Assembly (NCBI GenBank): GCA_001730095.1
Contig: MDLF01000034.1
Location: 1-59,439 of the forward strand
Source: Rhodobacteraceae bacterium (ex Bugula neritina AB1)
Lineage (GTDB): Bacteria > Pseudomonadota > Alphaproteobacteria > Rhodobacterales > Rhodobacteraceae
DNA length: 59,439 bases
Direction of reading: 5' to 3'
Shown here: piece after piece, positions 44,851 through 53,929 of the stretch
Numbering within the stretch: position 1 is the stretch's first letter
Layout: the number at the start of each line of letters is the position of its first letter
Notes under the pieces: model-generated
What the model was told of the DNA's origin: nothing
The model's database searches: none
What the model saw: only the letters and a program-made list of their open reading frames with translations
Translations under genes and position numbers: made by a program

Positions 44851-45810
44851 TCAGCCCTGCCAAGTGGCGCCGGCCGGGTCGTCTGTTGCGGTGATGCGGT
44901 AAAGGCCAGCCTGCCCGGTCATCGACGGCGCGGCGCTGTAGCTTTCACCGGGCAGGACCAGCGCTGTGTCGCCGTTGGACAGGGTGGTTTCGACATCGTT
45001 GATAGTAATGCGCCAATGGCCGCTGGCGGGCATCAGCACCACCGGCTTATCCGCCCTGACCTGATCCGCCACGGCAGAACCGCGGGCCAAAAAGTCGACC
45101 TCAAAACCCGGCTTGTCCTTGATCAGGCCGTTCTCGCCGATAACCACAGCCGGTTTACCAGCCGCCAGCGCCATCAGGTCCCAGTAGCGGGCGACATATT
45201 TGCCAATGACATCTTCCACCGGCACCTCGGGGTAGGCTTGCAGCTGCTCTTGGGTCAGCACTGGCATCGGTTGCACGTTGTGCGGCAGTTCCTGGCCTTT
45301 CTTGCTGTCATAAAGCACGCCGTTGTTGCCCAGCATCAGGCCGTGGGCCTGCGCATCTTCGATCACCTGTGGGGCCCAGGTGACGCCGCCGCCGGCATCA
45401 TCGCCGCCCAGGACCGCCATGATCATGCCGTAGTCCTGGCCGACGTTTTCAAAGCCGCGGAAGATACCAGTGGGGATGTTGAAGATGTCGCCCTCTTCGG
45501 CGATGAATTCGCCAGCGGTGCCGTGCAAACCCCAGAAAAACCGCCAGCGCCCCTTGGCGACGAAAAACACCTCAGCCGTGGTATGGGAATGCAGCGAGTT
45601 TCGGCACTTCGGCGGCTGGCCTGCCGCACCGATGTTGAAGCCGATGTTGTCAGTGATGTGGACATGCTGATCCGGGGATTCCGAGACGCCGCCGCCAATG
45701 ATGGTGAAGTTTTCTTTTTGGTCCGAGCCCGGAGTATGGGCGTCGATGAAGGCAGTTTTGCAGGGTTTCAATTCGCCGTAGCGAACGATGCGGGACTGAA
45801 TGGTGCTCAT
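44851..45810 (-). CDS. Bicupin protein
   Basis: 319 residues from ATG 45810, with AAGGA upstream. The N-terminal cupin has metal-binding-type residues in RNSLHSHTTAEVFFVAKGRWRFFWG and GDIFNIPTGIFRGFEN. A second cupin-like segment lies near the C terminus (VVLMPASGHWRITINDVETTLSNGDTALVLPGE). Such bicupins may be dioxygenases, isomerases or sugar-modifying enzymes; no specific family signature was recognised. It is the last gene of the long operon starting at 56298, separated from the gene before it by a 22-base-loop hairpin. Confidence 0.75.
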   Translation of the reverse strand: MSTIQSRIVRYGELKPCKTAFIDAHTPGSDQKENFTIIGGGVSESPDQHVHITDNIGFNIGAAGQPPKCRNSLHSHTTAEVFFVAKGRWRFFWGLHGTAGEFIAEEGDIFNIPTGIFRGFENVGQDYGMIMAVLGGDDAGGGVTWAPQVIEDAQAHGLMLGNNGVLYDSKKGQELPHNVQPMPVLTQEQLQAYPEVPVEDVIGKYVARYWDLMALAAGKPAVVIGENGLIKDKPGFEVDFLARGSAVADQVRADKPVVLMPASGHWRITINDVETTLSNGDTALVLPGESYSAAPSMTGQAGLYRITATDDPAGATWQG

Positions 45811-45826
45811 GGGTTTTCCTTGGTGT

Positions 45827-45870
45827 GCCGGGATAAAAGAGGTGTAGGAGAGACCCTCATTTATCCCGGC
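45827..45870 (-). other. Intercistronic inverted repeat upstream of the bicupin gene
   Basis: GCCGGGATAAA and TTTATCCCGGC are exact 11-bp inverted arms with a 22-base spacer, 17 bases before the bicupin ATG. It may be an mRNA hairpin or a protein-binding site; there is no T-tract. Confidence 0.55.
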
Positions 45871-45971
45871 GGCCGCAGGTTCAGCCGGCGTGCGCGCAGC
45901 GAGGCACGGTGCCGGTGATAGCGGCAAGTGGACTGCCGGTTATCCAGCAGATATGCGCCGAACGTAATCAT

Positions 45972-46961
45972 CTAAAGCGCGCCCGTGTGCAGCAGGATCT
46001 GCTTTTGTACTGCGGTTTCGTCAAACAATGTCCATTCACGACGCAGCTTGATATCGCCGCCAACCAGCGCGCCCCATTCGGCGTGGCTGATGCCCAGCAC
46101 ATATAGATCAGCGCCCGAAGGTGCGCCCAGGCTGCCCCAGCCGTCATGCGTGCCGTGCAGGCTCCAGCGAAGCGCAGAGCGCGGCGGCATGTTGGGATCA
46201 TCGCGGCCGATCTGGTGGTGGATTGTGAACTTGGCCGAAGGCAGCGAGGCCCGCAGTCCCATCCAGAAACGTTCCACAGGGTCGAAACTGTGGCCGGTGG
46301 CGCCGCCGGGATACTCAGATTGCACTGCCCGGTCGTATTCGGATTTGATAGCGGTCATGTCGGCATTCATGATCCGGGTCAGCAGATCGGCGTGACGCTG
46401 TCCCCATGGATTGTCGTTGCCGCGCCCTTTGTAGGGGCCCTCCAGATCATTGTCAGGTGTCAGCGGTTTGATGCAAGCCTCTGGGCCGCCTTCACGGGCG
46501 ATCTGATCGCGGGAGAACGCCACCGGATCCCAGCCCATCTGCCGCACCACGGCGCCGTTGTCGCGGATCAGCCATTCATCGTCGATGGCATTGTTGCGCG
46601 CGTGGCAATCTGCCAGAATCCGGTAGACCAGCGGCTTGCCGGTGGCCTTGCCAAAGGCACCGTCGCCCAGATGGGTTGCGGTCGACAGAATGCGGTGGCT
46701 GGACAGCATCCCCGCTTCCGGGCTGCCGGACCAGATCACGTCCTCCCCCAACAGGGTCCGGTCCGGAAACTCCGACAGCGTTGCCATGGTCGCGGCAATC
46801 ACCCCCTGATTGCCAGTAGAAACTGATCCGGGCATGCGCACCACGATTTGGGGCGCGTAGTAGTCATGCAAAGTGGCAAAGCCGCGGCTTTCCCAGATTT
46901 CATGGGTGATCCCGATGATGTAATCGGGGAAGTCGCGGAATTTCGGGTCAAAACCCTTCAT
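45972..46961 (-). CDS. NTF2/SnoaL-like protein (A)
   Basis: About 329 residues. The N-terminal half (DYIIGITHEIWESRGFATLHDYYAPQIVVRMPGSVSTGNQGVIAATMATLSEFPDRTLLGEDVIW) is a SnoaL-type ester-cyclase-like fold. The second half (RFWMGLRASLPSAKFTIHHQIGRDDPNMPPRSALRWSLHGTHDGWG) is another, so the protein looks like a double domain. The start at 46961 overlaps the LacI stop as ATGA and has AAGGA 8 bases upstream; a second ATG 9 bases earlier has no room for a ribosome site. SnoaL-fold proteins catalyse aldol-type cyclisation, isomerisation or hydrolysis; the reaction here is unknown. It differs from the other three in the cluster. Confidence 0.72.
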   Translation of the reverse strand: MKGFDPKFRDFPDYIIGITHEIWESRGFATLHDYYAPQIVVRMPGSVSTGNQGVIAATMATLSEFPDRTLLGEDVIWSGSPEAGMLSSHRILSTATHLGDGAFGKATGKPLVYRILADCHARNNAIDDEWLIRDNGAVVRQMGWDPVAFSRDQIAREGGPEACIKPLTPDNDLEGPYKGRGNDNPWGQRHADLLTRIMNADMTAIKSEYDRAVQSEYPGGATGHSFDPVERFWMGLRASLPSAKFTIHHQIGRDDPNMPPRSALRWSLHGTHDGWGSLGAPSGADLYVLGISHAEWGALVGGDIKLRREWTLFDETAVQKQILLHTGAL

Positions 46962-47986
46962 GAGGTCCATCCTTTGGGTATGCGCGCCGAGCCGCGCACG
47001 ATCAGCGGCCCGTCTATCGCAACCCGTCTTGGGTTGGCGGTTTCGGGAGTGGCGATGTGCTCCATCAGCGCAGCAACGGTTTCATCGACCATCAGATTGG
47101 CACGCTGGCGCACAGTCGTGAGATTATAGGCAGGCCAACCAGCAGGCGGCACATCATCATAACCGATGACAGAGACATCGCCGGGCACGGACAGGCCAAG
47201 TTCAAAGCGGATCACATCCATGACTGCCAGCGCCATGTGGTCATTGGCAACAAAGACAGCATCGGGGCGCTTCTGAGCAGGCCGGGAAAACATCTTGCGG
47301 GCAGCTTCGCGGGCGGTCTCGGTGTGAAACTCGCCATTTTCGCGGCAATGCATATCCGCGCCCGCATCGTGAAGGGCTGCCAGAAATCCGGCCTCGCGGT
47401 CACGCTGGGTCGAGGCCCCCTCCCAGCCGGCGATATAGCCGATCCGCTGATGGCCGCCTGCCAGCAGGAACTCCGCTGCCTTGCGCCCGCCGGCATAGTT
47501 GTCTGACGTGACAGAGGTAATACCCGCGATATCCTGGGACCGGTTGAACAGCACCATCGGCACGCCCGCGTCCTGGCAGCGCCGCGCGATATCAGAGGAC
47601 ATGGCGACAGAGGCGGTGACGATGCCATCTACCTGATAGTCCAGGATTTCCTCCATGACATCCTCGACATTGCCGGAAGTTTGCGAGGCCAGAAAGACCA
47701 GCACATGATAGCCATGTTCCTGCAGCGCGTTCGACAGCTTCTCAATGGCTTCGGGATAGAACTGGTTTTCCAGATAGGCCACTACCAGCCCAATGATGCG
47801 CGAACGCCCCGACACCATGGCGCGGGCCAGAACATTGGGGCGATAGCCCAGCTCAGCGGCCGCTTTCCTGACTTTGTCGGTGGTCTTTTTACTGACCGAC
47901 GCGCCGGGGGTGAACACGCGTGACACAGCCGACTGGCTGACGCCCGCGCGTTCCGCGACCTGAAGAGAGGTGACCTTCTCTGCCAT
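46958..47986 (-). CDS. LacI-family transcriptional regulator of the catabolic cluster
   Basis: About 342 residues. The N-terminal LacI HTH is TSLQVAERAGVSQSAVSRVFTPGASVSKKTTDKVRKAAAELGYRPN with the hinge helix LARAM, followed by a periplasmic-binding-protein-like effector domain (IIGLVVAYLENQFYPEAIEKL ... VFVANDHMALAVMDVIR ... VSVIGYDD). The start at 47986 overlaps the SDR stop as TGATG. It is embedded in the operon it probably controls. Two 16-bp palindromes of LacI type lie in the divergent promoter at 56330-56399. Confidence 0.93.
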   Translation of the reverse strand: MAEKVTSLQVAERAGVSQSAVSRVFTPGASVSKKTTDKVRKAAAELGYRPNVLARAMVSGRSRIIGLVVAYLENQFYPEAIEKLSNALQEHGYHVLVFLASQTSGNVEDVMEEILDYQVDGIVTASVAMSSDIARRCQDAGVPMVLFNRSQDIAGITSVTSDNYAGGRKAAEFLLAGGHQRIGYIAGWEGASTQRDREAGFLAALHDAGADMHCRENGEFHTETAREAARKMFSRPAQKRPDAVFVANDHMALAVMDVIRFELGLSVPGDVSVIGYDDVPPAGWPAYNLTTVRQRANLMVDETVAALMEHIATPETANPRRVAIDGPLIVRGSARIPKGWTS

Positions 47987-48750
47987 CAATCCGCCGTCCA
48001 TCCGCCGTCGATCAGCATCGAGGTGCCAGTGACCATGCCCGAGGCAGGCGAGGCCAGATAGAGCACCGCCCCCATGATGTCTTCGACCTCGCCGATGCGG
48101 TCCAGCTTGATCTTGCCCATGATCCAGGCTGCGCGCTCCGGGTTGGCAAAGGTCTGTTCAGTGAGCGGCGTCCTGATGAAGGTCGGACAAACGGTGTTGA
48201 TCCGCACCCCCGATTTGCCCCACTCGATGGCCATGGATTTGACCATGCCCTCCAGTCCGTGTTTGGAGGCGCAGTAGACCGCCCGGTCGATGCCCCCGAC
48301 ATGGCCCATCTGGCTGGAGATATGGATGATCGAACCGCGCTTTCCTGCGCTGATCATCGCCTGCGCCGCCCAGGCCGACAGGAAATAGGCCGAGCGCAGA
48401 TTGACGCCCATCACCGCGTCGAAGTCTTCGGGCTGTGTTTCTGCGGCAGGGCCATGGCGCGCCAGACCTGCCGAGTTCACCACCACGTCAAATGCGCGGG
48501 TTTCCAGCACTGACCGCAACGCCGCGAGATCGGCCTGATCCAGCACCAGGGCCTCTGCTGATCCCCCTTCGGATTTCAACGCTTCAACAGACTCCTGCAA
48601 CCGCTGCGCCCCCCGTGCGGCGCAAACAACATGCGCGCCAGCCTGCGCCAATGCTGCGGCACAGCCCTGACCGATGCCAGAGGAGGCGCCGGTGACCAAA
48701 GCGGTCTGTCCAGTCAGATCAAAAGAAGGGGTGCGAGGCAGCTTGGGCAT
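47986..48750 (-). CDS. Short-chain dehydrogenase/reductase
   Basis: 254-residue classical SDR. The cofactor motif is TGASSGIG (TGxxxGxG), NSAGLA is the NAG-like motif, the catalytic Ser lies in IIHISSQMGHVGG, and Tyr-x-x-x-Lys is YCASK. It begins with a TGATG overlap with the gene upstream. An NAD(P)-dependent alcohol oxidation or ketone reduction on the cluster's substrate is expected. Confidence 0.92.
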   Translation of the reverse strand: MPKLPRTPSFDLTGQTALVTGASSGIGQGCAAALAQAGAHVVCAARGAQRLQESVEALKSEGGSAEALVLDQADLAALRSVLETRAFDVVVNSAGLARHGPAAETQPEDFDAVMGVNLRSAYFLSAWAAQAMISAGKRGSIIHISSQMGHVGGIDRAVYCASKHGLEGMVKSMAIEWGKSGVRINTVCPTFIRTPLTEQTFANPERAAWIMGKIKLDRIGEVEDIMGAVLYLASPASGMVTGTSMLIDGGWTAD

Positions 48751-49817
48751 CAGGTCATTCCATCCGGTATTGCTATAGGACCCATGTTGCGGGCCTTGTT
48801 GAACTCGCGCAGCCGGGCCAGGACGTCAACGCCCAGCTGCCGATAGACATCCAGAAGATCCACCAGCACCCAGTTCTCGCGGATCAGCCCGTTCTCCAGC
48901 CGCCAGAAGTCGAGCGACCGAAGTTCGATCTGTTTGCCTGCAGCCGCAATCCCCAGCCAGCCGTCGTGGCTGAGGGTCTGGCGCATGTTGGGCCAGCCGG
49001 TGACCGCAGCATAAGGACCGTCACCAAAGAAATGGAAGGTAAGATCGCAAGCATTCTGCCCCCGGTCCGGCATCGCATTCAGAAACGGGATCTGATGCCA
49101 GTTGCGAAACCCGGCAATGCCCCGGGCCGTGCCAATGCCCGCAGGCCCGTACCAGTTCATCCGCGGGTGCCAGAACCGCTCCATCTGCATCACATCCGGC
49201 CCGCCCTGACCGGGATAGCGCTGCAGATGCTCCAGCATCTCCAGAACCAGATTGCAGCTGGCGGTACTTTGGCCCGCGTCCCAGGGACCGGTCCGCAACC
49301 CGTCCTGAGCAGCAGGGCCGGGCACCTGCCACTCGCGCCCCAGCGAAGGCGCCATCGGCCAGGCTTTGGCCTGCATCATCACTTCCGGAATATCCCAGAG
49401 CGCCTGCACCTCAGCGACTTTTCCCTCTTCAAAGCGATAGAACTCATGAAACCGCATCGCCGCCTGATGGCCCGTCGGCGGGATATCCAGCCAGGGTGTC
49501 AGAAACGTTCCAGTATAATAGCCGCCGCAGCCGACCCAGTCGAAACCATGTTCGTCGCGGCCCGCCATAACAATATAGTCGCGCCGCTCCAGATCTGGCC
49601 AGGCCGCTGCAAGCGGCGCATAGGCAGTGTCATACAGCGCAGCCGGACCAGTCAGATCCCCAAGCGGATGGCAAAGATGGACAGCTGCATCCGCCGCAAA
49701 AACAGCGTCCAAGGCTGCACGCACAGGGGCCGCAGCGAAATCGCGCATCACCGCCCGCAGCGGCGCCAGGCGCGCCGTGTTGCCGCTATGTACGTCCGTT
49801 TCCTTCGCTGACTGCAT
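48750..49817 (-). CDS. Two-domain NTF2/SnoaL-like protein (B)
   Basis: About 355 residues from ATG 49817 (weak AGAAAGAAG upstream). Both halves look like SnoaL/NTF2 domains: the first runs through AVHLCHPLGDLTGPAALYDTAYAPLAAAWPD, and the second begins RFWHPRMNWYGPAGIGTARGIAGFRNWHQIPFLNAMPDR and ends ENWVLVDLLDVYRQLGVDVL. The second half closely resembles the second half of protein D (56472) and the single-domain protein C (51284). No function can be assigned beyond the fold. It overlaps the SDR start by one base (TGATG). Confidence 0.75.
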   Translation of the reverse strand: MQSAKETDVHSGNTARLAPLRAVMRDFAAAPVRAALDAVFAADAAVHLCHPLGDLTGPAALYDTAYAPLAAAWPDLERRDYIVMAGRDEHGFDWVGCGGYYTGTFLTPWLDIPPTGHQAAMRFHEFYRFEEGKVAEVQALWDIPEVMMQAKAWPMAPSLGREWQVPGPAAQDGLRTGPWDAGQSTASCNLVLEMLEHLQRYPGQGGPDVMQMERFWHPRMNWYGPAGIGTARGIAGFRNWHQIPFLNAMPDRGQNACDLTFHFFGDGPYAAVTGWPNMRQTLSHDGWLGIAAAGKQIELRSLDFWRLENGLIRENWVLVDLLDVYRQLGVDVLARLREFNKARNMGPIAIPDGMT

Positions 49818-49820
49818 CCC

Positions 49821-49880
49821 GCTTCTTTCTGGTTCCAAATACTCCCGGGGGAAGGCCGCAGGCCTGGGGGCAGAGCCCCC
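49821..49880. repeat. Dispersed Roseobacter-type intergenic element, second copy
   Basis: CTTCTTTCTGGTTCCAAATA is followed by a CCCGGGGG block, a GGCC-GCA-GGCC hairpin at 49854-49864 and a GGGGG-CAGAG-CCCCC hairpin at 49866-49880. It lies between the HisD-like gene and protein B and supplies the latter's ribosome-site region. It resembles the stretch at 7541-7581. Confidence 0.55.
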
Positions 49881-49896
49881 AAAGCCCTCTTTGCGT

Positions 49897-51228
49897 CTAT
49901 TCGCCGACCTCGCGGTAAGCTGCCGCCTCTCCGTAAGGCACATTGATGCCACCATAGCGGCGCACCCGGACGTTGCACTGCTCGGCATGGCCGACAAACC
50001 CTTCCAGCATGCACAGCCGCGAACCGTATTCGCCAATCAGAGTTGCCGCCTCATCGGTCAGGACCTTCTGATAGCTATGGGTCTTCAGATATTTTCCGAC
50101 CCACAACCCGCCAGTATAGCGGCCCGCCTTCTTGGTCGGCAGCGTGTGGTTGGTGCCAATCACCTTGTCCCCGTTGGAGACGTTGGTGCGGGCACCCAGG
50201 AACAACGCACCATAGCAGGTCATGTTCTCCAGGAACCAATCGTCGCGGTCGGTCATTACCTGAACATGCTCCGAGGCGATATCATCCGCCACCTGCAGCA
50301 TCTCGTCATAGGTGTCGCAGACGATGACCTCGCCATATTCCTCCCAGGAAACCTTGGCAGTGCCGGCCGTCGGCAGCACACCCAAAAGGCGGTCCACCTC
50401 GGACAGGGTTTCTTCAGCCAGCTTGCGGGAGTTGGTCAGCAGCACACAGGGGCTGTTGTAGCCGTGCTCAGCCTGGCCCAGCAGGTCGGTTGCGCATAGT
50501 TCCGCATCGGCGGCGGTTTCATCTGCAATGACCATGGTCTCGGTCGGACCAGCAAAAAGGTCGATGCCGACACGGCCGAACAGCTGGCGTTTGGCCTCGG
50601 CCACAAAGGCATTGCCGGGGCCGACCAGCATATGAACGGGGTCGATGGTTTCGGTGCCGATTGCCATCGCGCCGATCGCCTGAATGCCGCCCATCACATA
50701 GATTTCATGGGCACCGCCCAGATGCATGGCGGCAATGACAGCCGGGTTTGGTTTGCCGTTGAAAGGCGGGGTACAGGCGATGATGCGTGGCACGCCAGCC
50801 ACCGAGGCGGTTGCAACCGACATATGGGCCGAGGCCACCATCGGGAATTTACCGCCGGGCACATAGCAGCCCACGGATTGAACCGGGATGTTCTTGTGGC
50901 CCAGGATCACGCCAGGCAGGGTCTCGACCTCGATGTCCAGCATCGAGTCGCGTTGTGCTTGGGCGAAGTTGCGCACCTGCGCCTGGGCGAATTTGATGTC
51001 CGCCAGCTCGCGGTCGCTCAGCTGGGCGATCAAAGCGTCGATCTCCTGCTGGCTGAGACGGAAGGAGGCGGGGGAGTAGTTGTCGAACTTCTCGGAAAGC
51101 GCGCGCACCGCCGCGTCGCCGCGGGTGTCGATGTCTTTCAGCGTGGCTTCCACCACGGTGCGGGTCTTGGCGTCGTCCACGGCCCGGTCGGCCTCTGGTT
51201 TGCCGCGTTTCAGATATTCAATGGTCAT
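49897..51228 (-). CDS. HisD-family zinc dehydrogenase, second paralogue
   Basis: 443-residue NAD-dependent dehydrogenase of the histidinol dehydrogenase family. Visible metal/catalytic positions: GQAEHG, the Glu-His pair in ASEHVQV, Asp and His in [24 protein letters not shown], and the C-terminal His in [15 protein letters not shown]. It ends differently from the paralogue at 30892 and has a longer C terminus. It is part of the ABC importer/SnoaL operon, so it most likely oxidises a primary alcohol of the imported compound to an acid, as HpsN does with dihydroxypropanesulfonate. No his genes are near. Confidence 0.85.
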   Translation of the reverse strand: MTIEYLKRGKPEADRAVDDAKTRTVVEATLKDIDTRGDAAVRALSEKFDNYSPASFRLSQQEIDALIAQLSDRELADIKFAQAQVRNFAQAQRDSMLDIEVETLPGVILGHKNIPVQSVGCYVPGGKFPMVASAHMSVATASVAGVPRIIACTPPFNGKPNPAVIAAMHLGGAHEIYVMGGIQAIGAMAIGTETIDPVHMLVGPGNAFVAEAKRQLFGRVGIDLFAGPTETMVIADETAADAELCATDLLGQAEHGYNSPCVLLTNSRKLAEETLSEVDRLLGVLPTAGTAKVSWEEYGEVIVCDTYDEMLQVADDIASEHVQVMTDRDDWFLENMTCYGALFLGARTNVSNGDKVIGTNHTLPTKKAGRYTGGLWVGKYLKTHSYQKVLTDEAATLIGEYGSRLCMLEGFVGHAEQCNVRVRRYGGINVPYGEAAAYREVGE

Positions 51229-51283
51229 GGGGTATCCTCAATCTGGAGGGGCCGGACGACACGTGGCACCGTCCGGCAATAGT

Positions 51284-51814
51284 TCACTTGTCCGGGCTGG
51301 GAGCCGTCTTGTCTCCGCGGTCATAAGCTTCCCAGCCTTCGCCGTTGAACACATCGACACCCAGCTGGGCCGCGACATGGGCAAAGTCCACATTGACCCA
51401 GTTGTCGACGATCTTGCCGTCGACAACTTTCCAAAAGTCCATGTAGCGGATCTCGACCCGTTTGCCGGTGGCCTCAATACCCAGGAACCTGCCCGAGTGG
51501 GTGGCTTCCTGACGACCAAAGGCGGCGGCCCATTCCCCCATGTAAAGGCGGGCCTCGTCGATGCAGACTTTGTCTGAAAACGCCGCCTGGAACGGGCGCT
51601 GCCAGTTGTCCTGGAATTCCTTCAGCCCCGTTTTCGTGCCACAGCCCTGGTTGCCCAGCCAGCGGAAGCCTTCGGAAAAGAATTCTCCGATGTCGTTGAT
51701 GCGGTGATCATTCAGACCGTCGACCATGCCTTCGATAACGCGGCGAGTGTCTTCGGTCTTGCTCATGTCCGTGTCTTTGGTCAGCACGGCCTGTTCGGGG
51801 CGGGAGCCCTTCAT
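51284..51814 (-). CDS. Single-domain NTF2/SnoaL-like protein (C)
   Basis: 176 residues; ATG 51814 has AAGGATAAG upstream. It is one SnoaL/NTF2 domain (FFSEGFRWLGNQGCGTKTGLKEFQDNWQRPFQAAFSDKVCIDEA ... DFWKVVDGKIVDNWVNVDFAHVAAQLGVDVF). It aligns by eye with the C-terminal halves of proteins B and D, sharing the W-x-G-x-x-G-x-G turn and the ending NW-x-x-x-D...GVD. It lies between the second permease gene and the HisD-like gene. Confidence 0.75.
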   Translation of the reverse strand: MKGSRPEQAVLTKDTDMSKTEDTRRVIEGMVDGLNDHRINDIGEFFSEGFRWLGNQGCGTKTGLKEFQDNWQRPFQAAFSDKVCIDEARLYMGEWAAAFGRQEATHSGRFLGIEATGKRVEIRYMDFWKVVDGKIVDNWVNVDFAHVAAQLGVDVFNGEGWEAYDRGDKTAPSPDK

Positions 51815-51947
51815 GTGTCTTATCCTTGGTAAATGCGTGTCAGGTTTCGGCGGTTTGCAGAAACTGAAAGGACATGCAGAAAGTCTCGGGGCATACGGTT
51901 GAGCGCCGGGTGGCGCCCGACCGCGTTACAGCGGGCGGAAGCGCTCA

Positions 51948-52829
51948 TCACCCTTTCACCGCGCCTGCGGTCAGGCCGCTGACGATCTGGCGCTGGAAGA
52001 ACATCACCAGCACGAACAGCGGGGCGGTGGCAGAAACCACGGCGGCAACCGCGAACATCACGTTGCCTTCTTCCAGGGTGGAGCCGAGGAAGCCCGCAAT
52101 GGCAGGAACCATGGTACGGTTTTCCTCGCTCAGCAGCATCGCGGTGACAGCAAAATCGTTGTAGGCCAGCAAGAAGGAAAACAGGCCGGTGGTGATGACG
52201 CCGGGCCACATCACCGGAATGATCACATGGCGGAAAGCCTGGAACTGGGTACAACCGTCAACCTTGGCGCTTTCGTCCAGATCCTTGGGGATGTTCAAAA
52301 AGAAGGAGTGCAGCATCCACAGGGTGAAAGGCTGGTTGATTGCCACCAGCACGATGATCGAGGTGGGCAGATGCCCCCAGAGGTTCCACTCGAAGAAGGG
52401 CAGCAGATAGCCGGAGACCAGCGTGATATGCGGCATGGCACGGAACACCAGGGCGATCATCAAGAGCCAGAAGGCGTAGTTGTGGCCCGAGCGCGCCAGT
52501 GCATACCCGCCCAGCGTGCCGAAGGTCAGCGAGATGACCACAGTAAAGAAGACGACGATCATCGTATTGATCGCGGCCCGCCAGAACTCTTCCTGGATCC
52601 AAGCGCCTTCATACCCGGCGCCGGTGAAGGTGCCGCCGGCCTCGATCATCGTGCGGGTGCCCCACAGCGCGTTGCGCCAGTCGGCCTTGGAAAAGAAGTC
52701 AGCCTGCACCTTGAACGAGCCCCAGAGGGTCCAGATGAAGGGGAAAGACGCAATCACCACCCACAGGAGGACAAATACCGACGAAAAGATGATGACAGAG
52801 CGGGAGGAGCGGTTTGCAATGCTGGACAT
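51948..52829 (-). CDS. Carbohydrate-type ABC transporter permease (MalG/UgpE-like)
   Basis: 293-residue inner-membrane permease of the CUT1 family with six hydrophobic helices. The EAA motif is LDESAKVDGCTQFQAFRHVIIPVMWPGV. It starts with a one-base TGATG overlap with the other permease gene. With its partners it forms an importer for a sugar, polyol or glycerol-phosphate-like compound. A 133-base gap without a gene separates it from protein C. Confidence 0.92.
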   Translation of the reverse strand: MSSIANRSSRSVIIFSSVFVLLWVVIASFPFIWTLWGSFKVQADFFSKADWRNALWGTRTMIEAGGTFTGAGYEGAWIQEEFWRAAINTMIVVFFTVVISLTFGTLGGYALARSGHNYAFWLLMIALVFRAMPHITLVSGYLLPFFEWNLWGHLPTSIIVLVAINQPFTLWMLHSFFLNIPKDLDESAKVDGCTQFQAFRHVIIPVMWPGVITTGLFSFLLAYNDFAVTAMLLSEENRTMVPAIAGFLGSTLEEGNVMFAVAAVVSATAPLFVLVMFFQRQIVSGLTAGAVKG

Positions 52830-53857
52830 CAGGCAGCCTTTCCTTTGAAGTCGCGCCAGGTGCGGACAAGTACCGGAGAAAGCAGGATCGCCACGCCGAT
52901 GACAGTCAGCACCGATGTCGCTGCGGCTGAATTGAAACGGGTGATGTCGCTGCGCATATCAGCAAAGATGATATAGGACAGCGACGTCGCATTGGCCTGG
53001 GCAGAGAAGCCGACAATCGGCTCGAACACCCGGAAGTTATCCATCAGCTGGATCAGCGAGATAAACACCACCAGCGGTGTCAGATGCGGGATCACCACAT
53101 AGCGGATGCGCTGCCAGCGGGTGGCGCCGTCGATCATCGCCGCCTCGATCGAATCCGAGTTCACGGTTTGAAGCCCGGCATAAAAGACCACGAAGGCAAA
53201 CGGAGCCGAGCTCCAGACGCCATAGACCATCAGTGTGATCCAGGTCAGCACCGGCGATGCCTTCAGCGACAGATCCGGGTCGTCAAACAGCCACTGCAGA
53301 GTTTTGCCAATCACCCCTTGCGCGTCGATCATCCAGAACAGGATCAGCGACCCGATCAGCGGCGTGATGATCATCGGCAGCAGGGAAACAAATATGGTTG
53401 GCCCCTTCAGCACTGGCGTCAGCCGGTTGACACCAAGGGCGATCATCAGCCCCAGCACGATCACCAGCGGCGTCACCAGGAAGGTATAGGTCAGCGTGAA
53501 GGCCAGCGCCTTGTAGAACGGCAAGTTGTAGAGTGCGGAGAAGAACCCGCCCAGGCCGTCCCGGCTGCGCCAGGCCTCGGCAACCTCGGCGGTGGCCAGA
53601 TGGCCGCGGTCGAAATAAGTGGTCAGGCCGGCAAAGCGGCCCAGTGGCTGTTCAGCGCGCAATGCGGCAGTGGCCTCGGTATCGACAGAGCTTTCCTCGG
53701 TGCAGCCGAACGGGCCGCAGTTTTCGGTGGTCACGATCACCTGCTCATGTTCGATGTGGAGCGACTGTATCACAACCGATACCAGCGGCAGCGCAATGAA
53801 GAGGATCATCGCTGCCAGGCTGGGCAGAATGAACCAGAAGAACGTTTTATGGCGCAT
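52829..53857 (-). CDS. Carbohydrate-type ABC transporter permease (MalF/UgpA-like)
   Basis: 342-residue CUT1-type permease. After the first helix it has a periplasmic loop of about 90 residues (with the possible disulfide ENCGPFGCTEESS), then the remaining helices and the EAA motif IEAAMIDGATRWQRIRYVVIPHLTPLV. It follows the binding-protein gene after 72 bases containing a hairpin. Confidence 0.92.
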   Translation of the reverse strand: MRHKTFFWFILPSLAAMILFIALPLVSVVIQSLHIEHEQVIVTTENCGPFGCTEESSVDTEATAALRAEQPLGRFAGLTTYFDRGHLATAEVAEAWRSRDGLGGFFSALYNLPFYKALAFTLTYTFLVTPLVIVLGLMIALGVNRLTPVLKGPTIFVSLLPMIITPLIGSLILFWMIDAQGVIGKTLQWLFDDPDLSLKASPVLTWITLMVYGVWSSAPFAFVVFYAGLQTVNSDSIEAAMIDGATRWQRIRYVVIPHLTPLVVFISLIQLMDNFRVFEPIVGFSAQANATSLSYIIFADMRSDITRFNSAAATSVLTVIGVAILLSPVLVRTWRDFKGKAA

Positions 53858-53886
53858 CTCGGAATGTCCCCTAGTCGGGTGGCTGA

Positions 53887-53913
53887 GGCAGAGCCGGCAT
53901 CCCCGGCTCCGCC
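53887..53913 (-). other. Hairpin after the binding-protein gene of the sugar-type importer
   Basis: GAGCCGG / CCGGCTC with outer GGC / GCC pairs forms a stem of about 10 bp interrupted by one mismatch. It lies just downstream of the binding-protein stop and, like 22229-22256 and 28513-28537, probably favours expression of the binding protein. Confidence 0.6.
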
Positions 53914-53929
53914 TGCATGAGCGGTTTCC

